From: an uncultured Pelagibacteraceae bacterium
Lineage (GTDB): Bacteria > Pseudomonadota > Alphaproteobacteria > Pelagibacterales > Pelagibacteraceae
Direction: 5' to 3'
Length of the DNA stretch: 45,764 nucleotides
Assembly (NCBI GenBank): GCA_902568425.1
Contig: CACFQM010000006.1
Span: 1-45,764 of the forward strand
Positions 21,411 through 30,362 of this stretch are shown in pieces. The notes below the pieces were generated by a model. It was given only the letters and a program-made list of their open reading frames with translations. It had not been told where the DNA came from and did not search any database. The translations under genes and the position numbers were made by a program. Position 1 is the stretch's first letter. Every line of letters begins with the position of its first letter.

Positions 21411-21429
21411 TAATATATTTAATATATTA
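21411..21429. repeat. AT-only 19-bp palindrome between gpmA and cutA
   Basis: Arms TAATATAT and ATATATTA flank TTA in the 35-base divergent spacer, ending six bases before the gpmA start and ten before cutA. It could hold overlapping -10 elements or an operator. Composition alone makes chance palindromes likely. Confidence 0.25.
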
Positions 21430-21439
21430 AATTATTTAA

Positions 21440-21754
21440 ATGAAGGGTATTAAATTCTTTTACATAACTTGTCCTAAGAAAAAAGAAGCGCATAGAATAG
21501 CTTCATTTCTTGTAAAAAAGGAATTAGTTGCTTGTGCAAATATAATTAATAATGTCGACTCAGTCTTTACTTGGAAAGGAAAGGTAACAAAGGCAAAAGA
21601 AATCTTGATAGTAGGAAAGACTATGAACAAAAATGTTCAAAAGATTATTAAAAATGTTAAAAAATTACACAGCTACGAAGTTCCCTGTGTTATCTTTTTT
21701 GATATAAAAAATGGAAATACAGACTTTTTAAAATGGATTATAAAATCCGTATAG
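21440..21754 (+). CDS. cutA: CutA1-family divalent-ion tolerance protein
   Basis: Small trimeric PII-like protein, 104 aa, linked to divalent cation tolerance though its exact role is unsettled. The family core is present: FYITCPKKKEAHRIA at the N-terminus, LVACANI with its conserved Cys, SVFTWKGKV, and the C-terminal HSYEVPCVIFFDI. It overlaps the downstream VanZ-like gene by 22 bases and starts a run of five co-oriented genes. Confidence 0.92.
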   Translation: MKGIKFFYITCPKKKEAHRIASFLVKKELVACANIINNVDSVFTWKGKVTKAKEILIVGKTMNKNVQKIIKNVKKLHSYEVPCVIFFDIKNGNTDFLKWIIKSV

Positions 21755-22131
21755 TTCGTTATTTATATAATTTATCCCTGACAGGATTATTAATTCTATA
21801 CCTTTTTCCTGGAAGCTTAATTGGTTATTTTCTTTATGGAGATTTAGGAAAGCAACCAGATATGATTCCAAATCCAATCGGAACATCAATTAATCATGCA
21901 CTTGCCTTTTTTTATTTAACAACTATCGGATTAATAAGCCATATAAATCAAACTAGTTTTAATAAGATCTTAATTTTTCTTGTTACACTGTCATTATTTT
22001 TAGAATTATCTCATATATTTATACCAAATAGGTCTTTTGAAACCCTAGATCTTTTTGCAAATTTACTTGGAACATTTTTAGCTATTGTTATAATATTTTT
22101 ATATAAAAAGTTTAAATATGGAAAAATTTGA
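21733..22131 (+). CDS. VanZ-like small membrane protein
   Basis: A 132-aa protein with about four membrane helices (near residues 13-32, 50-66, 75-92 and 105-125). The VanZ-type motif is visible as ELSHIFIPNRSFETLDLFANLLG read in two parts: a Glu/His in a helix, then PNRSFE and LDLFANLLG. VanZ was named from glycopeptide resistance, but most members have no known role. It overlaps cutA by 22 bases and the zeta-subunit gene by 14 bases. Confidence 0.75.
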   Translation: MDYKIRIVRYLYNLSLTGLLILYLFPGSLIGYFLYGDLGKQPDMIPNPIGTSINHALAFFYLTTIGLISHINQTSFNKILIFLVTLSLFLELSHIFIPNRSFETLDLFANLLGTFLAIVIIFLYKKFKYGKI

Positions 22132-22426
22132 CGAGAGAAAAAAATCCTTTGAAAAAAAATTTGCTCATGATGAAGAATTAAAATTTAAGGTTGCTTCAAG
22201 AAGAAATAAATATCTTGGTCAATGGGTGTCTCAAAAACTTGGTTATGATGAGAATAAAGAAAAAGAGTATATTCAATCTGTAATTAAAGCCGACTTCCAA
22301 GAAGCTGGTGATGAAGATGTATTTAGAAAAATCCAGACAGATTTAAAAGGTCATAATATCTCAGAAGATGACATTAGAAATAAGATGAAGGAATTTAGTG
22401 AAAAAGCTAAAGCTGAGTTTATTTAG
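22118..22426 (+). CDS. ATP synthase F1 inhibitor, zeta subunit (DUF1476)
   Basis: Alphaproteobacterial protein that in Paracoccus inhibits the F1-ATPase by inserting its N-terminal helix. The 102-aa product starts with the family pattern FDERKKSFEKKFAHDEEL (residues 4-21) followed by ARRNK-like ASRRNKYLGQW and ADFQEAGDEDVFRK. It is all alpha-helical with no signal peptide, so cytoplasmic. It is strong support for alphaproteobacterial origin. Its 3' end overlaps the nuclease gene by 29 bases. Confidence 0.9.
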   Translation: MEKFDERKKSFEKKFAHDEELKFKVASRRNKYLGQWVSQKLGYDENKEKEYIQSVIKADFQEAGDEDVFRKIQTDLKGHNISEDDIRNKMKEFSEKAKAEFI

Positions 22427-22913
22427 TATTATTTTATTTTCATCAATAATTAATTCAGCAATCTCATTTGAAAAAATAATTATAGGAAAAGCAAATGTTA
22501 CTGATGGCGATACTATAAAAATTAATGATCAAAAAATTAGGCTTTTTGGTATTGATGCACCTGAAACAAAACAATTTTGTAAAGAAGTTTACTTAAGTTT
22601 TTTAATATTTAATTTTAAAAGAGATTATAAGTGTGGTGAAAAATCAACCAATGCTTTAAAGAAAAAAATACAAGGTAAAAATATAAGGTGTTTAGTACAG
22701 GATAACAAAGATAGGTACAGGCGAAATATAGGTATCTGTTATTTAAAAAAACAAGACATAAATTCCTGGTTAGTAAAGAATGGATACGCAATAGCTTACA
22801 GAATATATTCAAAAAAATATATTAATGACGAGCAATATGCAGAGGATAATAAACTCGGCATTTGGCAGGGTACTTTTATGAAACCTGAAAAATGGAGAAG
22901 AATTATGAATTAA
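22398..22913 (+). CDS. Secreted thermonuclease-family (SNase) nuclease
   Basis: A 171-aa protein with an N-terminal signal peptide (MKKLKLSLFSIILFSS, cleavage near 23) and one staphylococcal-nuclease domain. Active-site elements are DGDTIKI, RLFGIDAPE (first Arg, Asp and Glu) and a second Arg in DRYRRNIG. The GTG start at 22398 has AAGGA five bases upstream and lies within the zeta gene, a 29-base overlap. A periplasmic role in DNA degradation or nutrient scavenging is inferred. It has an insert of about 14 residues between Cys-containing segments (FCKEVY to KCGEKS). Confidence 0.85.
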   Translation: MKKLKLSLFSIILFSSIINSAISFEKIIIGKANVTDGDTIKINDQKIRLFGIDAPETKQFCKEVYLSFLIFNFKRDYKCGEKSTNALKKKIQGKNIRCLVQDNKDRYRRNIGICYLKKQDINSWLVKNGYAIAYRIYSKKYINDEQYAEDNKLGIWQGTFMKPEKWRRIMN

Positions 22914-22933
22914 ATTCTTATATAAATTAGGAA

Positions 22934-23539
22934 GTGATTCATTTTTTAAAAACAAAATTTTTTTTCTTAATTATTTTTATTTTACTTTCTGCTTGCTCAT
23001 CTGTTCCAAAAAATACAAAAAATAGCTGCGCAATTTTCGAAGAGCGTTACCTATGGTACAAACATACCAAAGCTGTAGAAAAAAAATGGGGTGTTCCTGT
23101 TTATATACAATTGGCATTTGTTAAAAAAGAGAGTGATTTTAATTGGCTTGCGAAACCTGAGCGAATTAAACTTTTTAAAGTTATTCCTTATAAGCGTAAA
23201 TCCAGCTCGTTTGGCTATTCTCAGGCAGTCAAAGGTACTTGGGAGCAATATAAAAAAGAAACTGGAAATAAATTAGCTACAAGAGCCAGATTTAAAGACT
23301 CGGTTGATTTTATCGGATGGTACGTGAGTAAGACACACAAAATTTTAAAAATACCTAAGAATGATGCTTATAGACAATATCTTGCTTATTACAAAGGTTG
23401 GGGCGATTACAAAAATTACGCTAAAGATAAAAAGGCAATTATTTACGCAAAGTCTGCAAAGGATACAGCCTCTAATTACAGAAAACAGCTAACAATGTGT
23501 AAAGATAAATTAAATAGAAAAAAATATATTATTTACTAA
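22934..23539 (+). CDS. Lytic-transglycosylase-like (SLT fold) lipoprotein
   Basis: A 201-aa protein with a lipoprotein signal (lipobox LLSAC, C21) and an SLT-like domain. Probable catalytic Glu E66 is in FVKKESDFN, then SSSFGYSQAVKGTWEQY and YYKGWGDY, the usual lysozyme-like sequence order. It is probably an outer-membrane-anchored murein-cleaving enzyme. The GTG start at 22934 has AGGAA just upstream. Its 3' end overlaps the convergent RND pump gene by 11 bases. Confidence 0.78.
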   Translation: MIHFLKTKFFFLIIFILLSACSSVPKNTKNSCAIFEERYLWYKHTKAVEKKWGVPVYIQLAFVKKESDFNWLAKPERIKLFKVIPYKRKSSSFGYSQAVKGTWEQYKKETGNKLATRARFKDSVDFIGWYVSKTHKILKIPKNDAYRQYLAYYKGWGDYKNYAKDKKAIIYAKSAKDTASNYRKQLTMCKDKLNRKKYIIY

Positions 23540-26500
23540 ACTCTTTGCCTAATTGAATATCTATTTCATCCATTCTCTTGGAATTTTTACAAAGTAGTAA
23601 ATAAAATACTGGTGTTGTAAATAAAGTTAAAAAAGTACTGATTAACATCCCACCAAATATAGTACAGCCTACAGCCAATCTTATCCCCTCACCTGCACCT
23701 GGTCCTATATTTCCAACTATTAAGGGCACCATTGCAATCAGAGTAGATAAGCTAGTCATCATTATGGGTCTAAACCTTCTTTTGCAAGATTCAACAATTG
23801 CATTTTCGACTGTTTTACCTGAAACACGAAGTTGATTTGCCCAGTCTACAATTAAGATACTGTTTTTGGTTGCTATACCGATTAGAACAATCAAAGCAAT
23901 TTGTGAAAAAATATTAATTGTACTTCCAAACAATAATATAAATATTAAACCACCTAGAGCTGCTAATGGAACTGTTAACATTACAACAAAAGGCTGCCTC
24001 CAAGCATTAAAAGTACCTGCCATAACGAGATAAGCACTCACTAACGCCAGAGCAAAAATTATTAATAGTTCACCGGAAGCCTCTTTAAGATCTAAAGATT
24101 TACCTTTGTAAAAAATACCAGCAGTCGGTGCTTTATCATCTATTGTTTGCTCAATGAACTTTAGAGCTTCATTAAGAGTATACCCACCTACTAATCTAGC
24201 TGTAATAGTTACAGATTTAGATCTTTGATAACGGGTTAATAATTTAGGTGAACCTTTTTCTACAAAACTTACTACGTTAGCTAGAGAAATTAATTTTCCT
24301 GTTGTTTCAGATCTTACAAATATTTTGCTAAGTGTCTCAGTATTTCTTCTATCTTTAATGTCAGCCTGTAAAATTATTGGATATTCTTTTCCAGATTCAT
24401 TCAGAGTAGTAACACTTTTACCTGAATATAATGTTTCAATTGATTTTCCAATTGATTGATTGGATAGACCTAAGTCCTTAGCTTTATTTTCATCAATAAC
24501 AAGTTTTACCTCAGGTTTATTTTTTGTGTAATCAGAAGTTATATCAGCAAGACCTCTATTGTTTCTTAGTTCTTCCATCACTTTGTTTTGCCACTCATAT
24601 AAAGTTTCATATGATGGACCTGTCATTGTAACCACAACTGGCTTTTGATAATTGCTGACTCTTACTGAATTAGGAGTAAGAGGAAAGGCCATAGTTCCTG
24701 GAACAGTAACTATTTTTCCAATAGCCTTTCTAACAATTTTTTGAGCACTATCTTTTCTGTCATTCCAGTTATCAAGCAATGCTATGATAATAAAACTGTT
24801 ATAAGATTGTGACGATCTACCAAACCCTGGAACCCTCATTATTAGTTTTTGATAGGGCTCATTTTCATCTTGAAGTAATGGTATTAATCTTTTCTCAACT
24901 TTTTCTGCTTTATCTACAGTGTACTCAAAGGATGATGACTCATCAGTTTTTCCAAATACCAAATAAACACCTCTGTCTGGATTTTGCTCTAATAAAGTTT
25001 TTGGCGTAAAGCTAAAAAGAAAAACAGCCAGACTAACAACAAAAATCATAAACCAAACTATAGTTTTTGGTTTTTTAATCCAATAACCTAAAGTATCAGA
25101 GTAAAATTCTTCAAATGAGTTGAATATTCTTTCAAATTTTAAAACGATTTTAGATTTTGATTTTTTCTTATTAAGTAATTTTGAACCAAGCATCGGTGCT
25201 ATCGAAAGAGCTGTGAAAGTACTTATGACAATTGCAATAGAAAGTGTAATCGCCATTTCTCTGAACAATGTTCCACTAATCCCACCGATAAATAATAATG
25301 GAGCAAATGTTGCTAATAGAATTATACTTGTGGAGATAATTGCAAAAATTACGTTTTTCGAACCAGTTGCAGCAGCATTAAGAGGGGTATCACCTTGTTC
25401 TATACGATGGTAAATAGACTCTGTCATTACAACGCTATCATCTGTAACGATTGCTACACTTAATATAATTGCAAGAAGAGTAAAAACATTGATCGTAAGA
25501 CCAAATATCCATAAACCTAAACATGCTCCTATTAAACTTACTGGCAAAGTTACGGCTGGCACAATAGTTGCTCTTATGTTTCCTAAAAAAAGATAAATAA
25601 TTCCCACAACTAAAGCTAAAGCTAAAATTATGGATTGGTAACACATTTGAATAGCCTCTTTTATATAGGTGGCTCTATCAAAACTTACAGATAACTTAAG
25701 ACCATCTGGTAATGTTCTGCTTACCTCTTGTATTTTTTCTCTTATATTATTTGAAAGTGTGACTGTACTTTCATTTGTTCGAGCGTATATACCTATGCCC
25801 ACGGTATTTTCATTTAAAGTATCGGGACTTTGAGCTTTAAATAATGTTTTTTCAGATACAGGACCATAACGAACGTCTCCAAGGTCACTTAAAGTTATAG
25901 TTTTACCTTTAATCTTCTTAATAGGAAGTTTTTTAATAGAATTAATATCTGTATAAGTTTTTCCTAAATCAAGGGTAAGATCAACATTATTTGCTTCTAT
26001 AGTTCCTGCAGGTACAGCAATATTATTTTTTCTTATAGAGTTTTCAACTTCCCTTATATCTAAATCATTAGCACTAAGTTTGACCGGATTAAGATATACT
26101 CGCACAGCTTTTTCATTTATTCCACCAACAATAACTCGTCCAGTTCCAGGAACAGAACTAAAAGCATCTACTAAGTTTCTTTTAACATAATCACCTATGT
26201 CTAAAGAGTCCCAAGTTGTACTACTCACCGATAACCACATACTTGTTGAAAAGCCTGCGGAAGCTTTTCTTACTTCAGGTGCTTTACTATCCTCAGGCAA
26301 ATTATCAATTACTCTTGCTATTCTTTCTCTTATGTCATTAGCGGCATCATCAATATCAATACTAGTAAAAAATTCTATTTTTATTGTGCTTCTCCCAATT
26401 TCAGAAAGTGTGTCTATTGATTTAATTCCTTCAGCACCTCCAACAGCTAATTCAATTGGTTCAGAAATTTCTGATGCAATAATTGAAGGACTTGCGCCTG

Positions 26501-26660
26501 TATATTTTGTGGAAATAACAACTTCAGGTGGTTGAAGATTTTTTGGAAGTTCTCTAGTACTTAGTTCGAAAAAAGTATAAAGACCAAAAACAACAAGCAG
26601 TAAAGAAAACACTGCGCTTAAAACTGGTCTCCTTATATTAAGCAAACAAAAATTATGCAT
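23529..26660 (-). CDS. RND (HAE1/AcrB-like) efflux pump inner-membrane subunit
   Basis: Proton-driven trimeric exporter, 1043 aa, with the full 12-TM, two-large-periplasmic-loop layout. TM1 is at about 10-30, and the proton-relay pair D407-D408 sits in TM4 (IVTDDSVVMTES), the same numbers as in E. coli AcrB. The C-terminal half carries the family pattern LIGIATKNSILIVDWANQ. It lies five bases after the adaptor gene, at the end of an msrA-sseA-adaptor-pump operon. No TolC-type outer-membrane partner is nearby. Substrates are unknown. Confidence 0.92.
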   Translation of the reverse strand: MHNFCLLNIRRPVLSAVFSLLLVVFGLYTFFELSTRELPKNLQPPEVVISTKYTGASPSIIASEISEPIELAVGGAEGIKSIDTLSEIGRSTIKIEFFTSIDIDDAANDIRERIARVIDNLPEDSKAPEVRKASAGFSTSMWLSVSSTTWDSLDIGDYVKRNLVDAFSSVPGTGRVIVGGINEKAVRVYLNPVKLSANDLDIREVENSIRKNNIAVPAGTIEANNVDLTLDLGKTYTDINSIKKLPIKKIKGKTITLSDLGDVRYGPVSEKTLFKAQSPDTLNENTVGIGIYARTNESTVTLSNNIREKIQEVSRTLPDGLKLSVSFDRATYIKEAIQMCYQSIILALALVVGIIYLFLGNIRATIVPAVTLPVSLIGACLGLWIFGLTINVFTLLAIILSVAIVTDDSVVMTESIYHRIEQGDTPLNAAATGSKNVIFAIISTSIILLATFAPLLFIGGISGTLFREMAITLSIAIVISTFTALSIAPMLGSKLLNKKKSKSKIVLKFERIFNSFEEFYSDTLGYWIKKPKTIVWFMIFVVSLAVFLFSFTPKTLLEQNPDRGVYLVFGKTDESSSFEYTVDKAEKVEKRLIPLLQDENEPYQKLIMRVPGFGRSSQSYNSFIIIALLDNWNDRKDSAQKIVRKAIGKIVTVPGTMAFPLTPNSVRVSNYQKPVVVTMTGPSYETLYEWQNKVMEELRNNRGLADITSDYTKNKPEVKLVIDENKAKDLGLSNQSIGKSIETLYSGKSVTTLNESGKEYPIILQADIKDRRNTETLSKIFVRSETTGKLISLANVVSFVEKGSPKLLTRYQRSKSVTITARLVGGYTLNEALKFIEQTIDDKAPTAGIFYKGKSLDLKEASGELLIIFALALVSAYLVMAGTFNAWRQPFVVMLTVPLAALGGLIFILLFGSTINIFSQIALIVLIGIATKNSILIVDWANQLRVSGKTVENAIVESCKRRFRPIMMTSLSTLIAMVPLIVGNIGPGAGEGIRLAVGCTIFGGMLISTFLTLFTTPVFYLLLCKNSKRMDEIDIQLGKEFSK

Positions 26661-26665
26661 TTTAT

Positions 26666-27529
26666 CTATTTTGTAAGAGGCCTAACAGTCATTCCGTCAG
26701 CAAGTCTTGCCAAACCTTCTTTAACAACTTTCTCATTAGCATTAAGACCTTCTAAAACTTCTAGATTACCATCTTTTCTTATACCTGTTACAACTTCAGT
26801 CTTTTTAATCTTGTTGTTATCTAAAATTTTATAAACGAATTTTTTTTCATCCTCAAAAATAATACTAGTATCTGCTACAGAAAGAGCTTCTTTTTGGTCA
26901 TAAAGAAGTTCAATATCTAAAAGCGATCCAGGAAGTATTTCAAGGTTCGAATTCTTAATTTGTGCTCTGGCTAAAATACTTCGTGTTTGCGCGTCGACTC
27001 GTGAAGCATGAGAAATAATTACTCCATTGTACAATTTATCTTTGTACGCTAGGAATTTTGCGTTTACTTTAAGACCTTTTTTTAAAATAGCGGCATAAAC
27101 TTCTGGTATTTGTAAATCACAAAGTATTCTTTTAGAGTCATCAAGAGTTACTATTATCGAATCTGTCCCAAGTATCGACGAACTTATACCTCTTGTTCCA
27201 ATATTACCAGCAAATGGGGCTGTAATAGTTTTATTTTGAAGTTTTGCTATTACCCCACCTTTTTTAACAGCTCTAAATTTTATATCCTCTAGTAGCTCAC
27301 TTTTATTAATTTTAAATGAGGTTGTTTTGCTGCTTAAAGCAGTACAGTAGCTTTCTATCGTTTTACTAAAACCTTTCTCTGAAACAATTTCTACTACTAC
27401 TCCGGGCGGTGGACGTTTACTGAATTTCTTTTTGAAATAAACCCCCATTGCCGTTCTACCACCGATCACAGTAGCGACTATGATGAAAAATATTATTATT
27501 CCTATAGTTACTTTTTTAGATCTTTTCAT
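26666..27529 (-). CDS. RND periplasmic adaptor (membrane fusion protein) lacking the alpha-hairpin
   Basis: Membrane-anchored adaptor for the adjacent pump. From ATG 27529 (ATGA overlap with the sseA stop) it is 287 aa; a TTG at 27550 is less likely. There is one TM at about 8-28, then lipoyl, beta-barrel and membrane-proximal domains (e.g. DAQTRSILARA, LPGSLLDIEL, ADGMTVRP). The first lipoyl half (VKKGGVIAKL) runs straight into the second (TITAPFAGNIG), so the coiled hairpin of about 60 or more residues that normally sits between them is missing. This explains the short length; relatives are about 350-400 aa. Confidence 0.85.
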   Translation of the reverse strand: MKRSKKVTIGIIIFFIIVATVIGGRTAMGVYFKKKFSKRPPPGVVVEIVSEKGFSKTIESYCTALSSKTTSFKINKSELLEDIKFRAVKKGGVIAKLQNKTITAPFAGNIGTRGISSSILGTDSIIVTLDDSKRILCDLQIPEVYAAILKKGLKVNAKFLAYKDKLYNGVIISHASRVDAQTRSILARAQIKNSNLEILPGSLLDIELLYDQKEALSVADTSIIFEDEKKFVYKILDNNKIKKTEVVTGIRKDGNLEVLEGLNANEKVVKEGLARLADGMTVRPLTK

Positions 27530-28365
27530 TCTTTTCCATATTCTGACCAAGAGCCATCATAAATCACAGCATTTTTATCACTTATTAGAGAATATGCCAT
27601 ACCTAAAACACAAGCAGTCATTCCGGAACCACACGTAAAGACCATGGGTTTAGAAATATCAATGTCATTTTGGTTAAAAAGATTAATTAATTCTGACTTA
27701 GATTTGAATGTATTTGTATTTTTATCAATACATTCTTGAAAAGGAATATTTTTTGAACCAATTATGCACCCTTTCTTTAGACCAGGTCTTGGTTCTTCAA
27801 CTTTTCCTGCAAATCTATCACGACTCCTAGCATCTACTATTTGAAATAATGAATTTTTAATATTTTCATCTATTTGTTTTTTATTTTTTATCAATTCTGC
27901 TTTTTCCGTGACAGAGTATTTTTTGTTAGGGTTTAATTTATCAATGCTACTAAATTTTCCAAGATCTTGGTTTATTTTATTATCAGTAGGTCTGTTTTCA
28001 TTTAACCATTTTTTCATTCCTCCATCCAAAACAGAAACTTTTTCATGTCCAAAATACTTAAGAGCGAACCATAATCTACAAGAACTATAAATATCGCTAT
28101 TATCATAAACAATTATGTGATCATTGTTTTGAATTCCAAAAGACCATAACATTCTAGTCCAATAGTCTGAGTTTGACATCATGTGAGGGTATGGTGAATC
28201 CTTGTCTGAGTGTTCGTTGATATCCCAAAATATTGCCCCAATAATATGTTTTTGTTCATATTCTTTTATTGCATCTCTATTAGTTGATGGCATGTGCCAG
28301 GAAGCATCAAATATTTTCACAGCATTTAAATTTTTTTCGAGCCATTCTGTTGAAACTAAATTCAT
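27526..28365 (-). CDS. sseA: 3-mercaptopyruvate/thiosulfate sulfurtransferase
   Basis: Two-domain rhodanese, 279 aa, cytoplasmic. The catalytic cysteine C245 is in the loop CGSGMTA, matching the mercaptopyruvate-type CGSGVTA rather than the thiosulfate-type loop. The N-terminal domain keeps WLEKNL, DASWHMP and YDNSDIYSSCRLWF; the inter-domain signature DARSRDRFAGKVEEPRPG is present. It overlaps msrA (upstream, four bases) and the adaptor gene (downstream, ATGA). Confidence 0.92.
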   Translation of the reverse strand: MNLVSTEWLEKNLNAVKIFDASWHMPSTNRDAIKEYEQKHIIGAIFWDINEHSDKDSPYPHMMSNSDYWTRMLWSFGIQNNDHIIVYDNSDIYSSCRLWFALKYFGHEKVSVLDGGMKKWLNENRPTDNKINQDLGKFSSIDKLNPNKKYSVTEKAELIKNKKQIDENIKNSLFQIVDARSRDRFAGKVEEPRPGLKKGCIIGSKNIPFQECIDKNTNTFKSKSELINLFNQNDIDISKPMVFTCGSGMTACVLGMAYSLISDKNAVIYDGSWSEYGKE

Positions 28366-28814
28366 AATATACCTTTCCTTTTTAAGTAATACTGATGATA
28401 TTCTTCAGCAGGCTGATAAAGTTTTTCTTCTGAAATATTAGTTACTACTTTTCCATTGAATTTTTTGTTGAATTCCTCTTTTATTTTTTCTGCAATTTTT
28501 TTTTGACTTTCATCTTTATAAAATATTTCTGATCTATACTGTGTCCCTATATCTGGTCCCTGCCTATTTAATTGTGTCGGGTCATGAATTTTAAAAAAAA
28601 ATCTTACTAATTCATCATATGAAATTTCGTTTTCATCAAACTCAACTTTTATAGTTTCTGCATGGTTTGTTGAACCTGAACAAACTTTTTCATAGGTTGT
28701 ATTTGGGTCATTACCACCGCAATAACCAACCTCAGCCTTTTTTACACCTTTAATTTTTTCAAATTCTAATTGTGGGCTCCAGAAACATCCAAGAGAAAAA
28801 TAAGCAGTTTTCAT
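28362..28814 (-). CDS. msrA: Peptide methionine-S-sulfoxide reductase A
   Basis: Reduces Met-S-sulfoxide in oxidised proteins. The 150-aa product has the catalytic motif GCFW (C10 at position 10), the conserved GYCGG, NHAETIKVEFDE and GTQYRSEIFY. It is the first gene of the operon leading into sseA and the RND pump, which puts oxidative-damage repair, sulfur transfer and efflux under one transcript. It is divergent from the DMT transporter with 47 bases between starts. Confidence 0.95.
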   Translation of the reverse strand: MKTAYFSLGCFWSPQLEFEKIKGVKKAEVGYCGGNDPNTTYEKVCSGSTNHAETIKVEFDENEISYDELVRFFFKIHDPTQLNRQGPDIGTQYRSEIFYKDESQKKIAEKIKEEFNKKFNGKVVTNISEEKLYQPAEEYHQYYLKRKGIL

Positions 28815-28861
28815 TGTTTTAAAATTCTAATATGTTATTTCAATTAATTAAAGGTGGTAAA

Positions 28862-29746
28862 ATGCTCTCAAAATCCCAATTAGCAATTATTTACATGATA
28901 GCTAGCGTAGCATGCTTCAGTATTATGGATATTATTGTAAAATATTTGAAAGACGCACCTTTTGGCCAAGTCCTTTTTATGCGATTTGCGTTTGGTATGA
29001 TTCCAATAGTTCTTCTAATCCCTCGCGAAAAACTTTCCACTTTTTATAAAACTAAAAGACCAGGACTTCATGCTTGGAGAGCAATATGGGGAGCAATAGC
29101 AATCGTTGCTTTATTTATTGGCATTAGAAATGTGCCGCTGGCTGATTGTATATCTTTAACTTTTTTAGGTCCTGTTTTCGTAACTATATTATCTGCACTT
29201 TTTTTAGGTGAAAAAATTAGAATGACAAGAATTTCTGCAATTATTCTAGGAATAATTGGTGGATTAATTATTATAAAACCAACATTTCACCAATTTAATT
29301 TATTTTATTTTATGCCTTTAATTTTTGCTTTTGGTTTTGCTCAGGTAGCTTTATCAATTAAATCTTTATCTAAAACTGAACCAAATTATTTAATAGCTTT
29401 TTATTTTTCATTATTATCAATGATAATTGGTCTTTGTACTCTAGTTAATGGTTGGATTTGGCCAACATTATATGAGGCTGTTCTATTTGTGATATTAGGT
29501 TTGGCTGGTGGTTACGCTAATATTTTACTAACACAGTCGCTGAGGATGGCAGACACTGGGCTTGTTACCCCAATTAAATACTTATCATTAGTCTTTGCTG
29601 CTACCGCAGGTTATTTTATTTTTGGAGAATCTCTGAAATTAACAACTTTAGTTGGTGCTGGATTTATAGTCGTTGGTACGTACATAATTTTTAGAAGAGA
29701 AGAAACTCTTAAAAAACAGGTGGTTCCTCCAAGATATGAAACCTAA
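28862..29746 (+). CDS. DMT-superfamily (EamA) transporter
   Basis: Inner-membrane carrier, 294 aa from the ATG at 28862, with about ten helices from two EamA repeats. I preferred this ATG because AAAGGTGG lies a few bases upstream. An ATG at 28832 would add ten residues that include that site. Recognisable family features are CFSIMDIIVKYL, the substrate-side FMRFAFGMIP and the repeat-2 LSLVFAATAGYFIFGE. The substrate is unknown; amino-acid or metabolite export or uptake is possible. It overlaps the following glycosylase gene by 11 bases. Confidence 0.85.
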   Translation: MLSKSQLAIIYMIASVACFSIMDIIVKYLKDAPFGQVLFMRFAFGMIPIVLLIPREKLSTFYKTKRPGLHAWRAIWGAIAIVALFIGIRNVPLADCISLTFLGPVFVTILSALFLGEKIRMTRISAIILGIIGGLIIIKPTFHQFNLFYFMPLIFAFGFAQVALSIKSLSKTEPNYLIAFYFSLLSMIIGLCTLVNGWIWPTLYEAVLFVILGLAGGYANILLTQSLRMADTGLVTPIKYLSLVFAATAGYFIFGESLKLTTLVGAGFIVVGTYIIFRREETLKKQVVPPRYET

Positions 29747-30353
29747 GTGGTGGAATAAAGCCAAAAAACAACTAAGTAAGCGCGATGTAGTAATGAAAAA
29801 ACTTTTAAGTGTTTACAAGGGGCACCTAACTACAAGAAATAATTTTTTTTATTCTTTAACCAGATCAATTATTTCGCAACAGATATCAGTTTCCGCAGCA
29901 GACTCAGTTTTTTCAAAATTTGAGAAAAAATGTAGGGGTAAAATAAACCCAAAAATTGTATCGAAATTGAGCATAACAGATCTTAGGAGATGCGGCCTGA
30001 GTAGGATGAAAGCATTAGGTATTAAAAGTTTGGCTGATAAACTTTTAGATAAATCTTTTAATCCAAAATTAATAATAAAAATGTCTGATGAAGAGGCAAT
30101 TAATTACCTTTCAACTTTAAGACAAATTGGAAGATGGTCTAGTGAAATGGTGCTAATCTTTTTTTACAATAGGCCAAACATATGGCCTGTTCAGGATATT
30201 GGTTTATTAAGGGCAATTTCAAATAATTATAAAAAAAAATACTTACCTCCCAAATCTTTTGTGAATAAACTACAAAAAAAGTTTTCACCATATTGTACTC
30301 TCGCTGTAATGGCATTGTGGTATTCAGTAGACAATGAACCTGTACAGTATTAG
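29736..30353 (+). CDS. AlkA-like DNA-3-methyladenine glycosylase (HhH-GPD family)
   Basis: Base-excision repair glycosylase, 205 aa, without the N-terminal TBP-like domain of E. coli AlkA, as in the short Mag1/AlkA-2 type. The helix-hairpin-helix LSTLRQIGRWSSEM (about 125-138) is followed by the catalytic Asp D154 in WPVQDIGL. The core helix IISQQISVSAADSVF is typical of the family. It is coupled to the transporter gene by an 11-base overlap. Exact lesion range cannot be read from sequence. Confidence 0.85.
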   Translation: MKPKWWNKAKKQLSKRDVVMKKLLSVYKGHLTTRNNFFYSLTRSIISQQISVSAADSVFSKFEKKCRGKINPKIVSKLSITDLRRCGLSRMKALGIKSLADKLLDKSFNPKLIIKMSDEEAINYLSTLRQIGRWSSEMVLIFFYNRPNIWPVQDIGLLRAISNNYKKKYLPPKSFVNKLQKKFSPYCTLAVMALWYSVDNEPVQY

Positions 30354-30362
30354 ATTTAAACA

